Shown here one piece after another: positions 39,954 through 49,802 of a stretch of DNA of 64,000 nucleotides (position 1 is its first letter; the number at the start of each line of letters is the position of its first letter). A program made the translations under genes and the position numbers. The stretch is from Rhizobium sp. SSA_523 (lineage in GTDB: Bacteria > Pseudomonadota > Alphaproteobacteria > Rhizobiales > Rhizobiaceae): the NCBI RefSeq assembly GCF_030435705.1, contig NZ_CP129381.1:1302001-1366000 (forward strand), given 5' to 3'. The notes under the pieces were generated by a model. The model did not search any database, was not told the DNA's origin, and saw nothing but the letters and a program-made list of their open reading frames with translations.

Positions 39954-42860
39954 ATGTCAGAGCATACGTTTTCCGGGAAAGAAACAAGACGCCTCCAGGA
40001 ACTTGTGAAATACAGATTTCTGCGCTCCGGAAATAATGCATCCTTCGATCACATCGTTCGTCTGGCCTCAAAAATCTTCAATGTCCCGACATCGCTGCTG
40101 TCGTTTGTCGAGACGGACATTCAATGGTTTGCGGCGCAGACCGGTTTCGAGCCTTGCGAGACGTCCCGGGATGTCTCCTTCTGTGCGCACGCCCTTGAAG
40201 GATCGGACGTGCTCGTCGTACCGGACGCATTGGAGGACCCCCGTTTTGCCTCGAATGCTCTCGTGACCGGGGCGCCCTTCATCCGCTTCTATGCCGGCGC
40301 GCCTTTGATCACGTCGAACGGCAACGTTCTTGGCAGCCTCTGTGTCATTGATCAGAAGCCACGGCCGGATTTTTCGCCAGAGGATCAGGAAACGCTGCGG
40401 GGACTGGCGAAACTGGCCATGGACCAGATGGAAATGAAGCGCCTTTCCGAAATGCGGCGGGCTGCTCTGTGCCTCAATCGCACCTCTCCGGATGCCATTC
40501 TCCACATCAACGCCGCCGGAACGATTACTTATGCCAACCGTGCTGCGCTCACGATTTTCGGCTACAGCAAAGACGAATTGATCAACGCGTCCATCGACCG
40601 GCTTCTACCGCCGAATCTGCAGCGGAAAATGGCGGCCGTCGTTCGGAAATTCAGACGGACCCAGACCGAATTCCTATCATTCTCGCCCATTGAATCCATT
40701 GGCCTGCACAAGACCGCGGGCGCAATTCCCGTCGAGTTCTCGGCCGGCATCTGGACGAGCGATACCAGTTTCTGCATGGGGGTGATTGTTCGCAATATCG
40801 CCAATCGCAAGCGGCGTGAGGCCTCTTTCGAGTTGTTGTTCGACCGCAACCCCATTCCCATGTGGATCTTCGATGCTGAGACGCTGAATTTCGTGGCATT
40901 CAACGATGCCGCCTGCGCCCTTTACGGCTATTCCCGCCATGACGCCTTGACGAGGAACGCTCTCGATATTCGGCTTCAAGAGGAACGCGAGGCTATCCGC
41001 CGCACGATTACCGAATTCGGCGAATTTTATCATTCCGACCGGGCCGGAACGCATCTGACAGCGCAGGGCGAGCGGTTGAAAGTTCTCACCTTTGCCAGGC
41101 GCTTGCGTCATAATGGCAAAGACTGCGTCGTCGTCGCCAATATCGACGTGACAAAGCGAGAGGAAGCAGAAAGCGAGCTGGCGAGCACAAAGATCTTCCT
41201 GAATGCCGTCGTCGAAAGCATTCCATCAATGGTTTTCGTCAAAGAGGTAGACAATGGCAGATTTGTTCTCCTCAACAGATCCGGCGAAGATCTATTGGGC
41301 GTGAGCCGGCATGATCTGATCGGCAAGACCGACTTCGATCTGTTCGACGCGATCGACGCCGAACGCTTTCAAGATGCAGATCGGGAGGTTGTCGCCTCAG
41401 GCGAACTGGTGACGATCGAAAACGAACGCGTCGTCACGCCCGCCGGCATCCGAGCGCTCCGGACGCAGAAAGTCGGCGTTCCAGACGCGGACGGCACGCC
41501 CCGCTACCTGCTCGGCATCTCCGAAGACGTGACGGAGAGACTGAAAGTGGAAGAGCATAATCGGCATTTGTCTCTGCACGACATTCTCACGGATTTGCCG
41601 AACAGGCATTCCTTTCAGACGGCTCTGCAGCAATTGCTGGCCGGCATGTCGCCCTTTGCTCTCGTGATGATCGACCTTGACCGCTTCAAGGCGGTCAATG
41701 ACACGCTCGGCCATCACGCGGGGGACGAATTGCTGCGCCAATTGTCTCGCAGGATACTCTCCGTCATAGGCGAGAAAGACATTATTGCACGGCTTGGTGG
41801 CGACGAATTCGGAATGGTCCATACCGGTCAGGGCGTCAGCGAGGAAAGCGTCAGACATCTTGCTGAACGCGTCGTCTCGGCCATCACACAGCCATTCGTG
41901 GTCGATGGCCATACCGTGTCCATCGGCTGCAGCCTGGGGGCGGTCCTCAGCCCCGATCATGGCACGAAGATGGACGTGCTGATCAAACGCGCCGATCTGG
42001 CGCTCTACGCTGCCAAGTCCTCCGGCCAGGGTGGCTCCCGGCTGTACGAAGCTTCGATGGAGGAAAAGGCGGATCGAGAGCGGCTGCTCCGCGATGAACT
42101 GAAGTCGGCCCTTCGAAAAAACCAATTTTGCCTTAACTTCCAGCCCGTCGTCGATGCGCTCACGCAGAAGATCGTCTGCTGCGAAGCCCTTCTGCGCTGG
42201 CATCATCCCACGCTGGGGCCGATTTCGCCGAGCGAATTCATCCCGGCCGCGGAATCGTCTGGCCTCATCGTTCCGATAGGCCAGTGGGTTCTCGAACAGG
42301 CATGTCTGCAAGCGATGCAATGGCCGGAGGAGATCAAGGTTGCCGTCAACCTGTCTCCCAGGCAGTTTACGGGCTTTGCGCTGGCGGCCGGCGTGGCCCA
42401 AGCCCTGTCACGATCAGGGCTCACGCCCGATCGGCTCGAACTCGAAATCACCGAATCCGTATTTCTCTCCGACAGTCAGGACAACATCCAGATCCTGAAA
42501 GAGCTGAAAAGCCTCGGGCTACGCATCGCATTGGATGACTTCGGCACCGGATATTCCAGCCTCGCCTATCTCAGGAAATTTTCCTTCGACAAGCTGAAAA
42601 TCGACCGGTCATTCGTCACCGATATTGCGACCTCGAAGGAGAATTTGGCGATCATACGCGCCGTCATCGGACTGGGAAAAAGTTTTTCTGCAATCGTAAC
42701 GGCAGAAGGCGTCGAAGACCTTGAGCAATACGAGTGCTTGAAGGCCGAGGGCTGCGAGCAGCTCCAGGGCTATCTGTTCGGCCGCCCGCTGGATCCGACC
42801 GCCTTGAGCGCGCTGTTGTTGACCGGTGGCCGCGCGCGTCGGGCTGAGGCAAGACGCTGA
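39954..42860 (+). CDS. GAF-PAS-GGDEF-EAL cyclic-di-GMP enzyme
   Basis: The 968-aa cytoplasmic protein reads in order: GAF (about 20-150), PAS (about 170-280), PAS (about 290-400), PAS (about 415-535), GGDEF (about 545-700) and EAL (about 720-960). GGDEF is intact at residue 615 and the EAL motif EALLRW (744), DDFGTGYSS and KIDRSF are all present, so both synthesis and breakdown of c-di-GMP are possible. The RxxD inhibitory site five residues before GGDEF reads GEKD, so product inhibition is probably lost. The start is uncertain: TTG at 39915, GTG at 39942 or ATG at 39954; a stop closes the frame just upstream. Confidence 0.9.
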   Translation: MSEHTFSGKETRRLQELVKYRFLRSGNNASFDHIVRLASKIFNVPTSLLSFVETDIQWFAAQTGFEPCETSRDVSFCAHALEGSDVLVVPDALEDPRFASNALVTGAPFIRFYAGAPLITSNGNVLGSLCVIDQKPRPDFSPEDQETLRGLAKLAMDQMEMKRLSEMRRAALCLNRTSPDAILHINAAGTITYANRAALTIFGYSKDELINASIDRLLPPNLQRKMAAVVRKFRRTQTEFLSFSPIESIGLHKTAGAIPVEFSAGIWTSDTSFCMGVIVRNIANRKRREASFELLFDRNPIPMWIFDAETLNFVAFNDAACALYGYSRHDALTRNALDIRLQEEREAIRRTITEFGEFYHSDRAGTHLTAQGERLKVLTFARRLRHNGKDCVVVANIDVTKREEAESELASTKIFLNAVVESIPSMVFVKEVDNGRFVLLNRSGEDLLGVSRHDLIGKTDFDLFDAIDAERFQDADREVVASGELVTIENERVVTPAGIRALRTQKVGVPDADGTPRYLLGISEDVTERLKVEEHNRHLSLHDILTDLPNRHSFQTALQQLLAGMSPFALVMIDLDRFKAVNDTLGHHAGDELLRQLSRRILSVIGEKDIIARLGGDEFGMVHTGQGVSEESVRHLAERVVSAITQPFVVDGHTVSIGCSLGAVLSPDHGTKMDVLIKRADLALYAAKSSGQGGSRLYEASMEEKADRERLLRDELKSALRKNQFCLNFQPVVDALTQKIVCCEALLRWHHPTLGPISPSEFIPAAESSGLIVPIGQWVLEQACLQAMQWPEEIKVAVNLSPRQFTGFALAAGVAQALSRSGLTPDRLELEITESVFLSDSQDNIQILKELKSLGLRIALDDFGTGYSSLAYLRKFSFDKLKIDRSFVTDIATSKENLAIIRAVIGLGKSFSAIVTAEGVEDLEQYECLKAEGCEQLQGYLFGRPLDPTALSALLLTGGRARRAEARR

Positions 42861-42977
42861 CTCTCCGGCGTGAGCGTAAGACATTTGCCTATGTTGCAAA
42901 CTCGGTCGTTGGGGCGTCGACCTGAGCTGCAGGTGCGTATAGATTCGCGCGAGCGACCACCTGCAAGGAAGTTTTTG

Positions 42978-43883
42978 GTGAAATCCTCCGGCAAGTCCTC
43001 CCTGAAGCAGCAGCCAAGCCGTTCCCTCGAGGCGCGGATCTATGCGGTCTACTCTTCCTTCACACCGGCCGAAAAGCGCCTTGCAGATGTCCTTCTGCAA
43101 TATCAGATGGAATTGCCAAGCTACACGGCGGGAGAATTGGCGCTGAAGGCGGATGTCTCCAAGGCGACCGCCGCACGACTGATCCGCACGCTCGGCTACA
43201 AGACCTATCCGGATGCGAAGCGGCAGATCCGCGCCGACCAGCATTGGGGCTCGCCCCGTGCCGGGCTTGCAGATCCAGACCGGGCGCCGTCGGAAAAGGT
43301 CTCCATCGCCACGACCGTGCAGATGGATATCGATAATATCCGAACCACCGCAGAAGGCCTCTCGCCGGAAACGCTGGAAGCCGTCAGCAATGCCATCGTC
43401 AAGGCGCGACGGGTCTGGATCATGGGTTTGCGCAGTGGCTACGGTCTTGCCCATCAGGCCGCACATTACCTGACGCTGATGAAGAACGATGTCCAGGTCC
43501 TGCCGGCTGGCGGTGCCAGCTATTCCCACGAGATTGCCTCGATCGCTCGGGGCGATGTCATGCTCGTCATCGCCTTTCGCCGCCGTCCACGCCTCTTGCC
43601 GACGATCATCAAGGAGGCACGCGCGGCCGGTGCCATCACGGTCCTGATCACGGACCTCAGTGCTGCGGCCAGCGCCAAAGCGGCCGAGCATGTGCTGCGT
43701 TGCCGCTGTCAGTCGCCCTCGCCGTTCAACTCCTTCGTGGCCGCGCTATCGATCATCAACTACCTCTCCTGGAGCGTTGCGACCGCAATGGGCGAGGAAA
43801 GCCTCAAGCGCTACGAAAAGATCGACCGGCTGGTCAAGCTGCTGGACGATGTCTCGACCCCGCAGACCAATACCGGCCGCTGA
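42978..43883 (+). CDS. RpiR-family transcriptional regulator
   Basis: The 301-aa product has an HTH_6 domain (about 20-95; FTPAEKRLADVLLQYQMELPSYTAGELALKADVSKATAARLIRTLGY) and a SIS sugar-phosphate-sensing domain (about 130-270; RRVWIMGLRSGYGLAHQAAHYL). I chose a GTG start at 42978 because AAGGAAG lies 6 bases upstream; the frame is open to 42870. Its end is 10 bases from the convergent racemase gene. It likely controls the importer operon on the opposite strand, whose promoter region has a 7+7 bp inverted repeat at 51453-51472. Confidence 0.92.
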   Translation: MKSSGKSSLKQQPSRSLEARIYAVYSSFTPAEKRLADVLLQYQMELPSYTAGELALKADVSKATAARLIRTLGYKTYPDAKRQIRADQHWGSPRAGLADPDRAPSEKVSIATTVQMDIDNIRTTAEGLSPETLEAVSNAIVKARRVWIMGLRSGYGLAHQAAHYLTLMKNDVQVLPAGGASYSHEIASIARGDVMLVIAFRRRPRLLPTIIKEARAAGAITVLITDLSAAASAKAAEHVLRCRCQSPSPFNSFVAALSIINYLSWSVATAMGEESLKRYEKIDRLVKLLDDVSTPQTNTGR

Positions 43884-43893
43884 GCCTCTGCCC

Positions 43894-44613
43894 TCAGTCA
43901 CTGCCGAGCACGTGCATCCGGGTTGGCGGCGCCCAGATACCGGATTTGGATGTCGACAGACCGCAGCGCACCAGCATTTCCGCCAGGCCAACGGCAGCGC
44001 TGACGCCATCGACCACGGGAATGGCGTGTTCACGCTGCAGCCCCTGGGCGAAATCCGCCATGCCGGCACAGCCGAGCGAAATGCCTTCGACACCCATGTC
44101 CTTTGCCTTCACGATCATGGCCGAGATCATTTCCACCGCGCCGCTGGCGGGATTTTCGAGCTCCAGCACCGGAATGTCGGTGGCAAAAACCTTCCGGCAG
44201 CGGCGGCCAAAACCGTAGCGGTTGATATTATCCTCGATCACCGGCGCCGACCGCGACAGAGTGGTGACAACGGCAAAGCTGTGGGCGACAAGGCTGACCG
44301 CGTGGAACGATGCCTCCCCGATGCCGATCACCGGTTTCCTGGCCACGGCGCGGGCCGCATCCAGCCCCGTGTCGTCGAAACAGGCGATGATATGAGCATC
44401 AACCCCATCCGCTTCGGCCGCGACGATCTCCTTCAGCAGCCTCGGCACAGACAGCGCACCGTCGAATGGCCCCTCGATCGCCGCTGGTCCGGTTGCAGGC
44501 TGCCGGCCGATGATTTCGGTTGCAGGGCTTGCAACGCGGCGAGCTGCCTGCGCAATCCGTTCCGTCATGGAGGCGGTTGTGTTGGGATTGATGACGGCGA
44601 TGCGCATCGTCAT
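43894..44613 (-). CDS. Asp/Glu/hydantoin racemase family protein
   Basis: The 239-aa product has the paired catalytic cysteines C78 (IIACFDDTG) and C182 (ISLGCAGM) of cofactor-independent racemases. The opening IAVINPNTTASMTERI is typical of the hydantoin racemase branch, which inverts 5-substituted hydantoins or similar acidic-proton compounds. Decarboxylases of the AMDase type keep only one of these cysteines, so racemase is preferred. It is the last gene of the importer operon, 10 bases after the NMT1-like gene. Confidence 0.9.
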   Translation of the reverse strand: MTMRIAVINPNTTASMTERIAQAARRVASPATEIIGRQPATGPAAIEGPFDGALSVPRLLKEIVAAEADGVDAHIIACFDDTGLDAARAVARKPVIGIGEASFHAVSLVAHSFAVVTTLSRSAPVIEDNINRYGFGRRCRKVFATDIPVLELENPASGAVEMISAMIVKAKDMGVEGISLGCAGMADFAQGLQREHAIPVVDGVSAAVGLAEMLVRCGLSTSKSGIWAPPTRMHVLGSD

Positions 44614-44623
44614 GTCCTTTCGG

Positions 44624-45529
44624 TCAGCGTGTCGCGAGGGCGGCGGTTGGCCGGCTGTCGATCAGAGCGTCATAGGCAATCGGCGCTGTGGTGAGGTGGC
44701 CGTCATGAATGCCGGTCTGCCAACGGGCATAGGCATCCGGATCGATACGCGGCGTAGTCCACATCCCGTTGGCCCGGTAGATATTCGCCAGCCTCACGAG
44801 GAAATCCGGCTTGAACTTCGGAAACGTGCTTGCGAGGAAATCGCGGTAGCGCTCTGCATCATTGGCCATGATCCAGTCCATGCCGCGCCCGAGCGCGCGG
44901 GCAAACCGGCTCTGCGTATCGAGCTGCGCCGCGTCGCTCTCGCCATCCGTGTAATAGACGCTCCAGGGCACATTGCCGCCGGTGATCGACAATTCCTGCA
45001 CCAAATGGCCCCCGCCGGCCGCTTCCAGCGTTACGGCGGAGGGATAGTCGATGACCAGGTAATCACCCATCCCGCCTACGAAAAGATCACTCAGCATCTT
45101 GCCGTCGAGATCCTGCACGAAGCGGACGTTGCGCGGATCGACACCGTTTTCGCGCAGCAGCAATTTCATGAACAGGCCAACGCTCGCGCCATTACTGCCC
45201 TTCATCGCGACCGTTTTGCCGGGCATGGATTGCCAGTCGAAATCCGCGGGCTTTTCTCGGCCCATGACCGCCAGCGGCGCCCGGGCGGCAACCTGCGCGA
45301 AGGGCACATAGCGTTTGCCGCGGCCATGGAACATCGACGGCACCCAGATGCCGCCGAGCGCTGCCTGCGCCTTGCCTGCACCGATATCGCTCAGCACCAG
45401 ATCCCAGGGCGAGGGCACGCTGGCGGTGACGTTCAGCCCCTCTTCCTCAAAGAAACCCTGCCAGACGGCGACATATTCCGGCAGATAGTTGAGGCTGTGG
45501 CCGGTGGCGGAAACATGGAAATTCTGCAT
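44624..45529 (-). CDS. NMT1/ThiY-like binding-fold protein without signal peptide
   Basis: The 301-aa product belongs to the NMT1/THI5-like type II periplasmic binding fold (LPEYVAVWQGFFEEEGLNV near the start, KTVAMKGSNGASVGLFMKLLLRENG in the middle). Unusually, the reading begins MQNFHVSATG with no hydrophobic leader, and the region back to 45583 is charged, so no export signal is available. It lies between the importer ATPase and the racemase. It might be cytoplasmic, a sensor or an enzyme, rather than a transport receptor; the operon already has its own receptor. No partner permease of the taurine/thiamine type is nearby. Confidence 0.8.
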   Translation of the reverse strand: MQNFHVSATGHSLNYLPEYVAVWQGFFEEEGLNVTASVPSPWDLVLSDIGAGKAQAALGGIWVPSMFHGRGKRYVPFAQVAARAPLAVMGREKPADFDWQSMPGKTVAMKGSNGASVGLFMKLLLRENGVDPRNVRFVQDLDGKMLSDLFVGGMGDYLVIDYPSAVTLEAAGGGHLVQELSITGGNVPWSVYYTDGESDAAQLDTQSRFARALGRGMDWIMANDAERYRDFLASTFPKFKPDFLVRLANIYRANGMWTTPRIDPDAYARWQTGIHDGHLTTAPIAYDALIDSRPTAALATR

Positions 45530-45540
45530 GGATGGATCTC

Positions 45541-46692
45541 TTACGTCAGAGGGATGCGTTCGCCGCTGTCGCTGTCGAACCACAGCACGTCCTCGGCTCG
45601 GTAATCCAGCGAGCAGGACTCGCCGATCCGCATGCGGGGATTGCCGGACACGCGGACGAAGACGAGGTCCTGTTCGATCAGCAATTCGTCGGAAGCTTTG
45701 TTAGTCATCAGGCTGCAGCCAATCACCGTCTCGGCGCCCAGCCGTTCGATGACGGAGACGCGCGCGGGAACGCGGCCCTCGCCCTCGGCCTTGAGTTCGA
45801 TTTTTTCCGGTCGGATACCGAACGTCGCCTCGCGGCGGGCGGGCATGGCGGCATTATGGGCGACGGCGATTTGGCCGGCCAGTTTCAGACCCTCGGCGCG
45901 GATCGAGGCGGGGATGAGGTTCATCGGCGGCGAGCCGATGAACTTCGCCACAAACGCATTGGCCGGATTGTCGTAGATTTCGTCCGGCGTATCGACCTGC
46001 TGGACGATCCCCTTGTCCATGATGATGATGCGGCTGGCCATGGTCATGGCCTCCACCTGATCATGCGTCACGTAGACGAAGGTTTTCCCGACCTTGTGGT
46101 GCAGCGCGGAGATCTCCGAGCGCATCTGGGTGCGCAGCTTGGCGTCCAGGTTCGAAAGCGGCTCATCGAGCAGATAGAGCGCGGGATTGCGCACCAGCGC
46201 GCGCGCCAGTGCCACGCGCTGCCTCTGGCCGCCGGAAAGGCCGGAAGGGCGCCGGTCCAGCAGCGGCTCCAATTCCAGCTGACGCGCCATCTGCAGCGTT
46301 CGCTCGGCAATGGCCTTGCGCCGCATCAGCCGGTGGCGGGCGATGATGTTGACGATCGGCAGGTGATACCACTTCTTGAAGGCATCCATGATCAGCGGGA
46401 AGGCGATGTTCTCGCGCACCGTCATGTGGGGATAGAGCGCATAGCTCTGGAAGACGAAGGCGACGCCGCGCTGTTTCGGCTCCCAATCGTTGGCGATCGC
46501 CTTGTCGAACAGCAACTGGCCGGAGGTGATGTCGCTCAGGCCGGCGATCATGCGCAGCAGCGTGGACTTGCCGCAGCCGGACGGGCCGAGCAGGACCAGG
46601 AATTCGCCGTCGTGGATCTCGGCATTGAATGCCTTGATGACGGTGTTGTCGCCGAACGATTTCGAGACGTTGTTGAAGGTCAAAGCGGGCAT
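45541..46692 (-). CDS. ABC importer ATPase, UgpC type
   Basis: The 383-aa product has Walker A GPSGCGKS at 36-43, signature [15 protein letters not shown], Walker [16 protein letters not shown], and a C-terminal TOBE region that ends with a divergent tail. An insertion of about 20 residues between the Q-loop and the signature (around FKKWYHLPIVNIIARHRLM) makes it longer than the UgpC-type ATPase of the other sugar importer in this window. It lies 3 bases after the MalG-type permease. Confidence 0.93.
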   Translation of the reverse strand: MPALTFNNVSKSFGDNTVIKAFNAEIHDGEFLVLLGPSGCGKSTLLRMIAGLSDITSGQLLFDKAIANDWEPKQRGVAFVFQSYALYPHMTVRENIAFPLIMDAFKKWYHLPIVNIIARHRLMRRKAIAERTLQMARQLELEPLLDRRPSGLSGGQRQRVALARALVRNPALYLLDEPLSNLDAKLRTQMRSEISALHHKVGKTFVYVTHDQVEAMTMASRIIIMDKGIVQQVDTPDEIYDNPANAFVAKFIGSPPMNLIPASIRAEGLKLAGQIAVAHNAAMPARREATFGIRPEKIELKAEGEGRVPARVSVIERLGAETVIGCSLMTNKASDELLIEQDLVFVRVSGNPRMRIGESCSLDYRAEDVLWFDSDSGERIPLT

Positions 46693-46695
46693 GGA

Positions 46696-47529
46696 TTATC
46701 CCTTGACGGCGCCGGCGGTGAGGCCTGCCACGATCTTGCGTTGAATGAGGAGGAAGAAGACAATGGCCGGGACCGAGAATACCAGGGCGGTTCCCATGAC
46801 AGCCGACATGGGCGTCTCGTATTGTCCGACGAAAGAGGCAAGGCCGACGCTGGCCGGCCAGTTGGCCCGATCCGACAGGAAGGTGGAGGCGAAGAGGAAT
46901 TCGTTCCAGCCGGCGAAGAAAGAGATAACGGCGGCAGCGGCAATGCTCGGCGCGATCAAGGGCAGGATGATCATCGTCAGCACGCTGAAGCGCGGGCAGT
47001 TGTCGATGATCGCCGATTCCTCGATCTCATAGGGCACCGCATCCATGGCGCCTTTCAGGACGAAGCAGGCAACCGGCAGCGAGAAGCCGACATTGGCAAG
47101 CACCAGCCCGGTCAGGCTGTTCAGCAACCCAAAGGTGATGAACATCGCATAGAGCGGCACCAGGATGAGTGCTTCCGGCACGACCTGCGTCATGAACAGC
47201 AGAAAGCCGACAATGCCGCGGCCATGGAACTTGAATCGGCTGAGGGCATAGCCGGCCAGTGATCCCAGCGTCAGGCTGAGCACGGTGCCGCCGGCTGCGA
47301 TCAGCAGCGTGTTGAACAGCCACTGTCCGGTCGGCACCTGTCCGAGTTCCGTCACCAGGCCGAAGATGTTCTGCGGCTGCAGCAGGAACCGCTGGCCTGT
47401 TCCGTAGAGTTCCGCATTCGGCGACAGCGCGGTGGCGGCCATCCAGTAGACCGGGAAGCCGGCCATGACGACCAGGATGCCGATCAACAGATACCGCAGC
47501 GTTTTGAGGGTGAGGGTCTTCATGGTCAT
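46696..47529 (-). CDS. ABC importer permease, MalG type
   Basis: The 277-aa product has six helices and the coupling segment EESAIIDNCPRFSVLTMIILPLIAPS, and ends in QRKIVAGLTAGAVKG. The ATG at 47529 overlaps the stop of the upstream permease by one base. It forms a heterodimer with the MalF-type protein upstream. Confidence 0.93.
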   Translation of the reverse strand: MTMKTLTLKTLRYLLIGILVVMAGFPVYWMAATALSPNAELYGTGQRFLLQPQNIFGLVTELGQVPTGQWLFNTLLIAAGGTVLSLTLGSLAGYALSRFKFHGRGIVGFLLFMTQVVPEALILVPLYAMFITFGLLNSLTGLVLANVGFSLPVACFVLKGAMDAVPYEIEESAIIDNCPRFSVLTMIILPLIAPSIAAAAVISFFAGWNEFLFASTFLSDRANWPASVGLASFVGQYETPMSAVMGTALVFSVPAIVFFLLIQRKIVAGLTAGAVKG

Positions 47530-48428
47530 CAGCGTCCCATCCACTTCATGCGGCGTTGCTCGACGGCGTAGTGGATGGCGGCTACCGCCAGTGCCAGCAC
47601 CAGGCCAATCGCGCCATAGGCACTGGCCATTCCGAGTTCGTGGTTTTCAAACGCCGTCTGGCGGATCTTCACCACCAGCGTGCTGGTGGTGCCCACAGGG
47701 CCGCCGCCCGTCAGCAGGTAGATGATGTCGAACCGCCGGATCGACCAGACGCAGACGAGAAGGGCGGCAAGCTGAATGGCCGGCCGTATATGCGGCAGGG
47801 TAACGGCACGGAAAGTGCTCAAACCGTCGGCTCCGTCGATGCGGGCAGCTTCCCTCACCTCTTGCGGTACCGATTGCAGCGCGGCCAGTACGACCAGCAT
47901 GACGAAAGGTGCCACCTGCCAGACCGTGGTTGCAAGAATGGACGGGAGCGCCAGATCGACGCTCGTCAACCAGCCGAAGCGACCGACGCCGAGCATTTCC
48001 GTCAGGCGGTTGAAGACGCCGGAGCGATCATTATACATCCACAGCCAGATCAGCGAGGCGGCGACATTGGGCACTGCCCAGCCGAACAACAGAATAGCGC
48101 GCACGATCGGGCGACCCTTGAAGGGACGGTCGATGGCAAGCGCAGAGATCGTTCCGAGGGCGACGCCGAAGATCACCGCCAGCACCGCATAGACCAGTGT
48201 CGTCTTCAGCGAGAGGTAGAAGGCCGGGTCTTCGAACAGGCGCTCGTAATTGCCGAGCCCGACGAAACGGCCTCGGTTGGGATTGATGATCCGCGTGTTG
48301 GTGAGGCTCATGTACATCTGGCGGCCAAGCGGCCAGAACATGAAGACCATCAGGTAGATCATCGGTGGAAGAATGAATGCATAGGGCACGAGGCGCGTCA
48401 TGCCGCTGCGGATTTTAAGGCCTGTCAT
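47529..48428 (-). CDS. ABC importer permease, MalF type
   Basis: The 299-aa product has six helices and the coupling segment REAARIDGADGLSTFRAVTLPHIRPA. Helix 1 begins at about residue 12 (LVPYAFILPPMIYLMVFMFWPLG). The GGPVGTTSTLVV loop near the end is typical of CUT1 permeases. It follows the receptor gene after a 68-base gap holding a hairpin. Confidence 0.93.
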   Translation of the reverse strand: MTGLKIRSGMTRLVPYAFILPPMIYLMVFMFWPLGRQMYMSLTNTRIINPNRGRFVGLGNYERLFEDPAFYLSLKTTLVYAVLAVIFGVALGTISALAIDRPFKGRPIVRAILLFGWAVPNVAASLIWLWMYNDRSGVFNRLTEMLGVGRFGWLTSVDLALPSILATTVWQVAPFVMLVVLAALQSVPQEVREAARIDGADGLSTFRAVTLPHIRPAIQLAALLVCVWSIRRFDIIYLLTGGGPVGTTSTLVVKIRQTAFENHELGMASAYGAIGLVLALAVAAIHYAVEQRRMKWMGR

Positions 48429-48460
48429 ACCCGTTGTTCCGATCCATGGAGGCAGGGGGT

Positions 48461-48487
48461 CGGAGCGCCTGAAGACCGGGCGCTCCG
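48461..48487 (-). other. hairpin between binding-protein and permease genes
   Basis: CGGAGCGCC (48461-48469) and GGCGCTCCG (48479-48487) form a 9-bp perfect stem with a 9-base loop in the gap after the receptor gene. It is the same arrangement as at 8346-8384 and 33168-33195. Confidence 0.65.
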
Positions 48488-48496
48488 GGGACGGGA

Positions 48497-49747
48497 TCAG
48501 AACTGCTTGTCGATCGTGGCCTGCGCCTCGTCCAGTGCCGTCTTCGGATCGGCATCCGAGAGGATGACCTTTTCCACTGCCTGCATGACAAAGCGCATGA
48601 TCTGCATGGTTTCCACCTCATAGCCGGGGATCAGCGTGCTGCGCGAGGTCTCCGCGAGTTTGACGAAGGCCGGCGCCCAGGGGTTGGCCGCCGCATAATC
48701 GTCGCTGACGGGAACGTCCGTTGCCAGAGCATCCGGTCCGGAGGCTTCGCGAAGGGCCTTCTGGGCGGGTTCGGTCAAAAGCCAGGTCAGGAACTTGATC
48801 GATTCCTCCTGCACCTCGCTGTGCTTGCTGACACCAAGGAAGATCTGCTGGTGGGCGCCCGGGTTCTTGAACGGCATGGCTGCACCGCCAATATCCTTGC
48901 TGGCCAATGCACCGCCCGAGGCGATGTTCAGCGTGCCGCCGGAATTGTCGATCGAGAAGGCGACGTGCTTTTCCTTGAAGCGGGTGCGCTGGGTCGGCAT
49001 GCTGTCGCCGACCGGGATGATGCCGGAGGCGTAGGTTTGCTTGAAGGCCGTGACGGCGGCGACGGCTTCCGGCGTGTTGACGGTCAGCTTGCCGTTCCCG
49101 TCAGTCCAGTTGACCCCGTAGCCATAGGCCCAGCTCTGGAAGTCCATGTACCAGCCGCTGAGATCGTTGATCTGGTGCCGGGCACCGAAGCCGATCACGC
49201 CGGGCGTCTTGGCAGACGCGGCCTTGGCAGAAGCGATCAGCTCTTCAACCGTGGTCGGGACCTTGGCGCCGGCGGCCTCCAGAACAGGCTTGTTGTAGAT
49301 CAAGGCATAGGCCGCGCGCTGCCAGGCAATCCCGTAGCGCGTGCCGTCAATCATGCCATTGTCATTGGTCTTGTTGAGTTTCACGCCCTCGGTCGCCGCA
49401 CCGATATCGACGAGGAAGCCGGCATCGGCCATCGCAAAGAACAATCCTTCCTGCATGATGGCAATATCCGGACCCTGGCCGGCACCCATTTCCGTGGTCA
49501 GCTTGTCAGCAAATTCGGCCGATGGAATGGCCACCTGCTCCAGCGTCACATTCGGTGCGACCTCCTGGTATTTGGCAATGGCGGCCCAAAGGTTCTTGCC
49601 GCGCAATGCATCAAGCCATTGAGAATTGGCGATCTTGATCGTGACCTTCGACTGGGCATGGCCGATGCCGGGAACGGCAGAGGCAAATGCGACGGCCAGC
49701 ACGGCAACCGTGGCGAGGAATTGGCGGCGCGAGGGGGAGTTCAGCAT
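48497..49747 (-). CDS. ABC importer binding protein, sugar-type family 1
   Basis: Periplasmic receptor, 416 aa, with a Tat-like leader (SPSRRQFLATVAVLAV, cut near GHAQ), so it may be exported folded. The mature part shows the family-1 pattern YQEVAPNVTLEQVAIP and the aromatic cleft segment DLSGWYMDFQSWAYGYG. AAGGAG precedes the ATG at 49747. It follows the M24-like gene by 55 bases. The ligand is unknown; the enzymes around it point to an amide or hydantoin-like compound more than to a plain sugar (inference). Confidence 0.92.
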   Translation of the reverse strand: MLNSPSRRQFLATVAVLAVAFASAVPGIGHAQSKVTIKIANSQWLDALRGKNLWAAIAKYQEVAPNVTLEQVAIPSAEFADKLTTEMGAGQGPDIAIMQEGLFFAMADAGFLVDIGAATEGVKLNKTNDNGMIDGTRYGIAWQRAAYALIYNKPVLEAAGAKVPTTVEELIASAKAASAKTPGVIGFGARHQINDLSGWYMDFQSWAYGYGVNWTDGNGKLTVNTPEAVAAVTAFKQTYASGIIPVGDSMPTQRTRFKEKHVAFSIDNSGGTLNIASGGALASKDIGGAAMPFKNPGAHQQIFLGVSKHSEVQEESIKFLTWLLTEPAQKALREASGPDALATDVPVSDDYAAANPWAPAFVKLAETSRSTLIPGYEVETMQIMRFVMQAVEKVILSDADPKTALDEAQATIDKQF

Positions 49748-49802
49748 GTCAGTTCTCCTTCTGGGGTCTGTTTTTATTGGTTTATTGCAATTTTCGTAAG
49801 CG

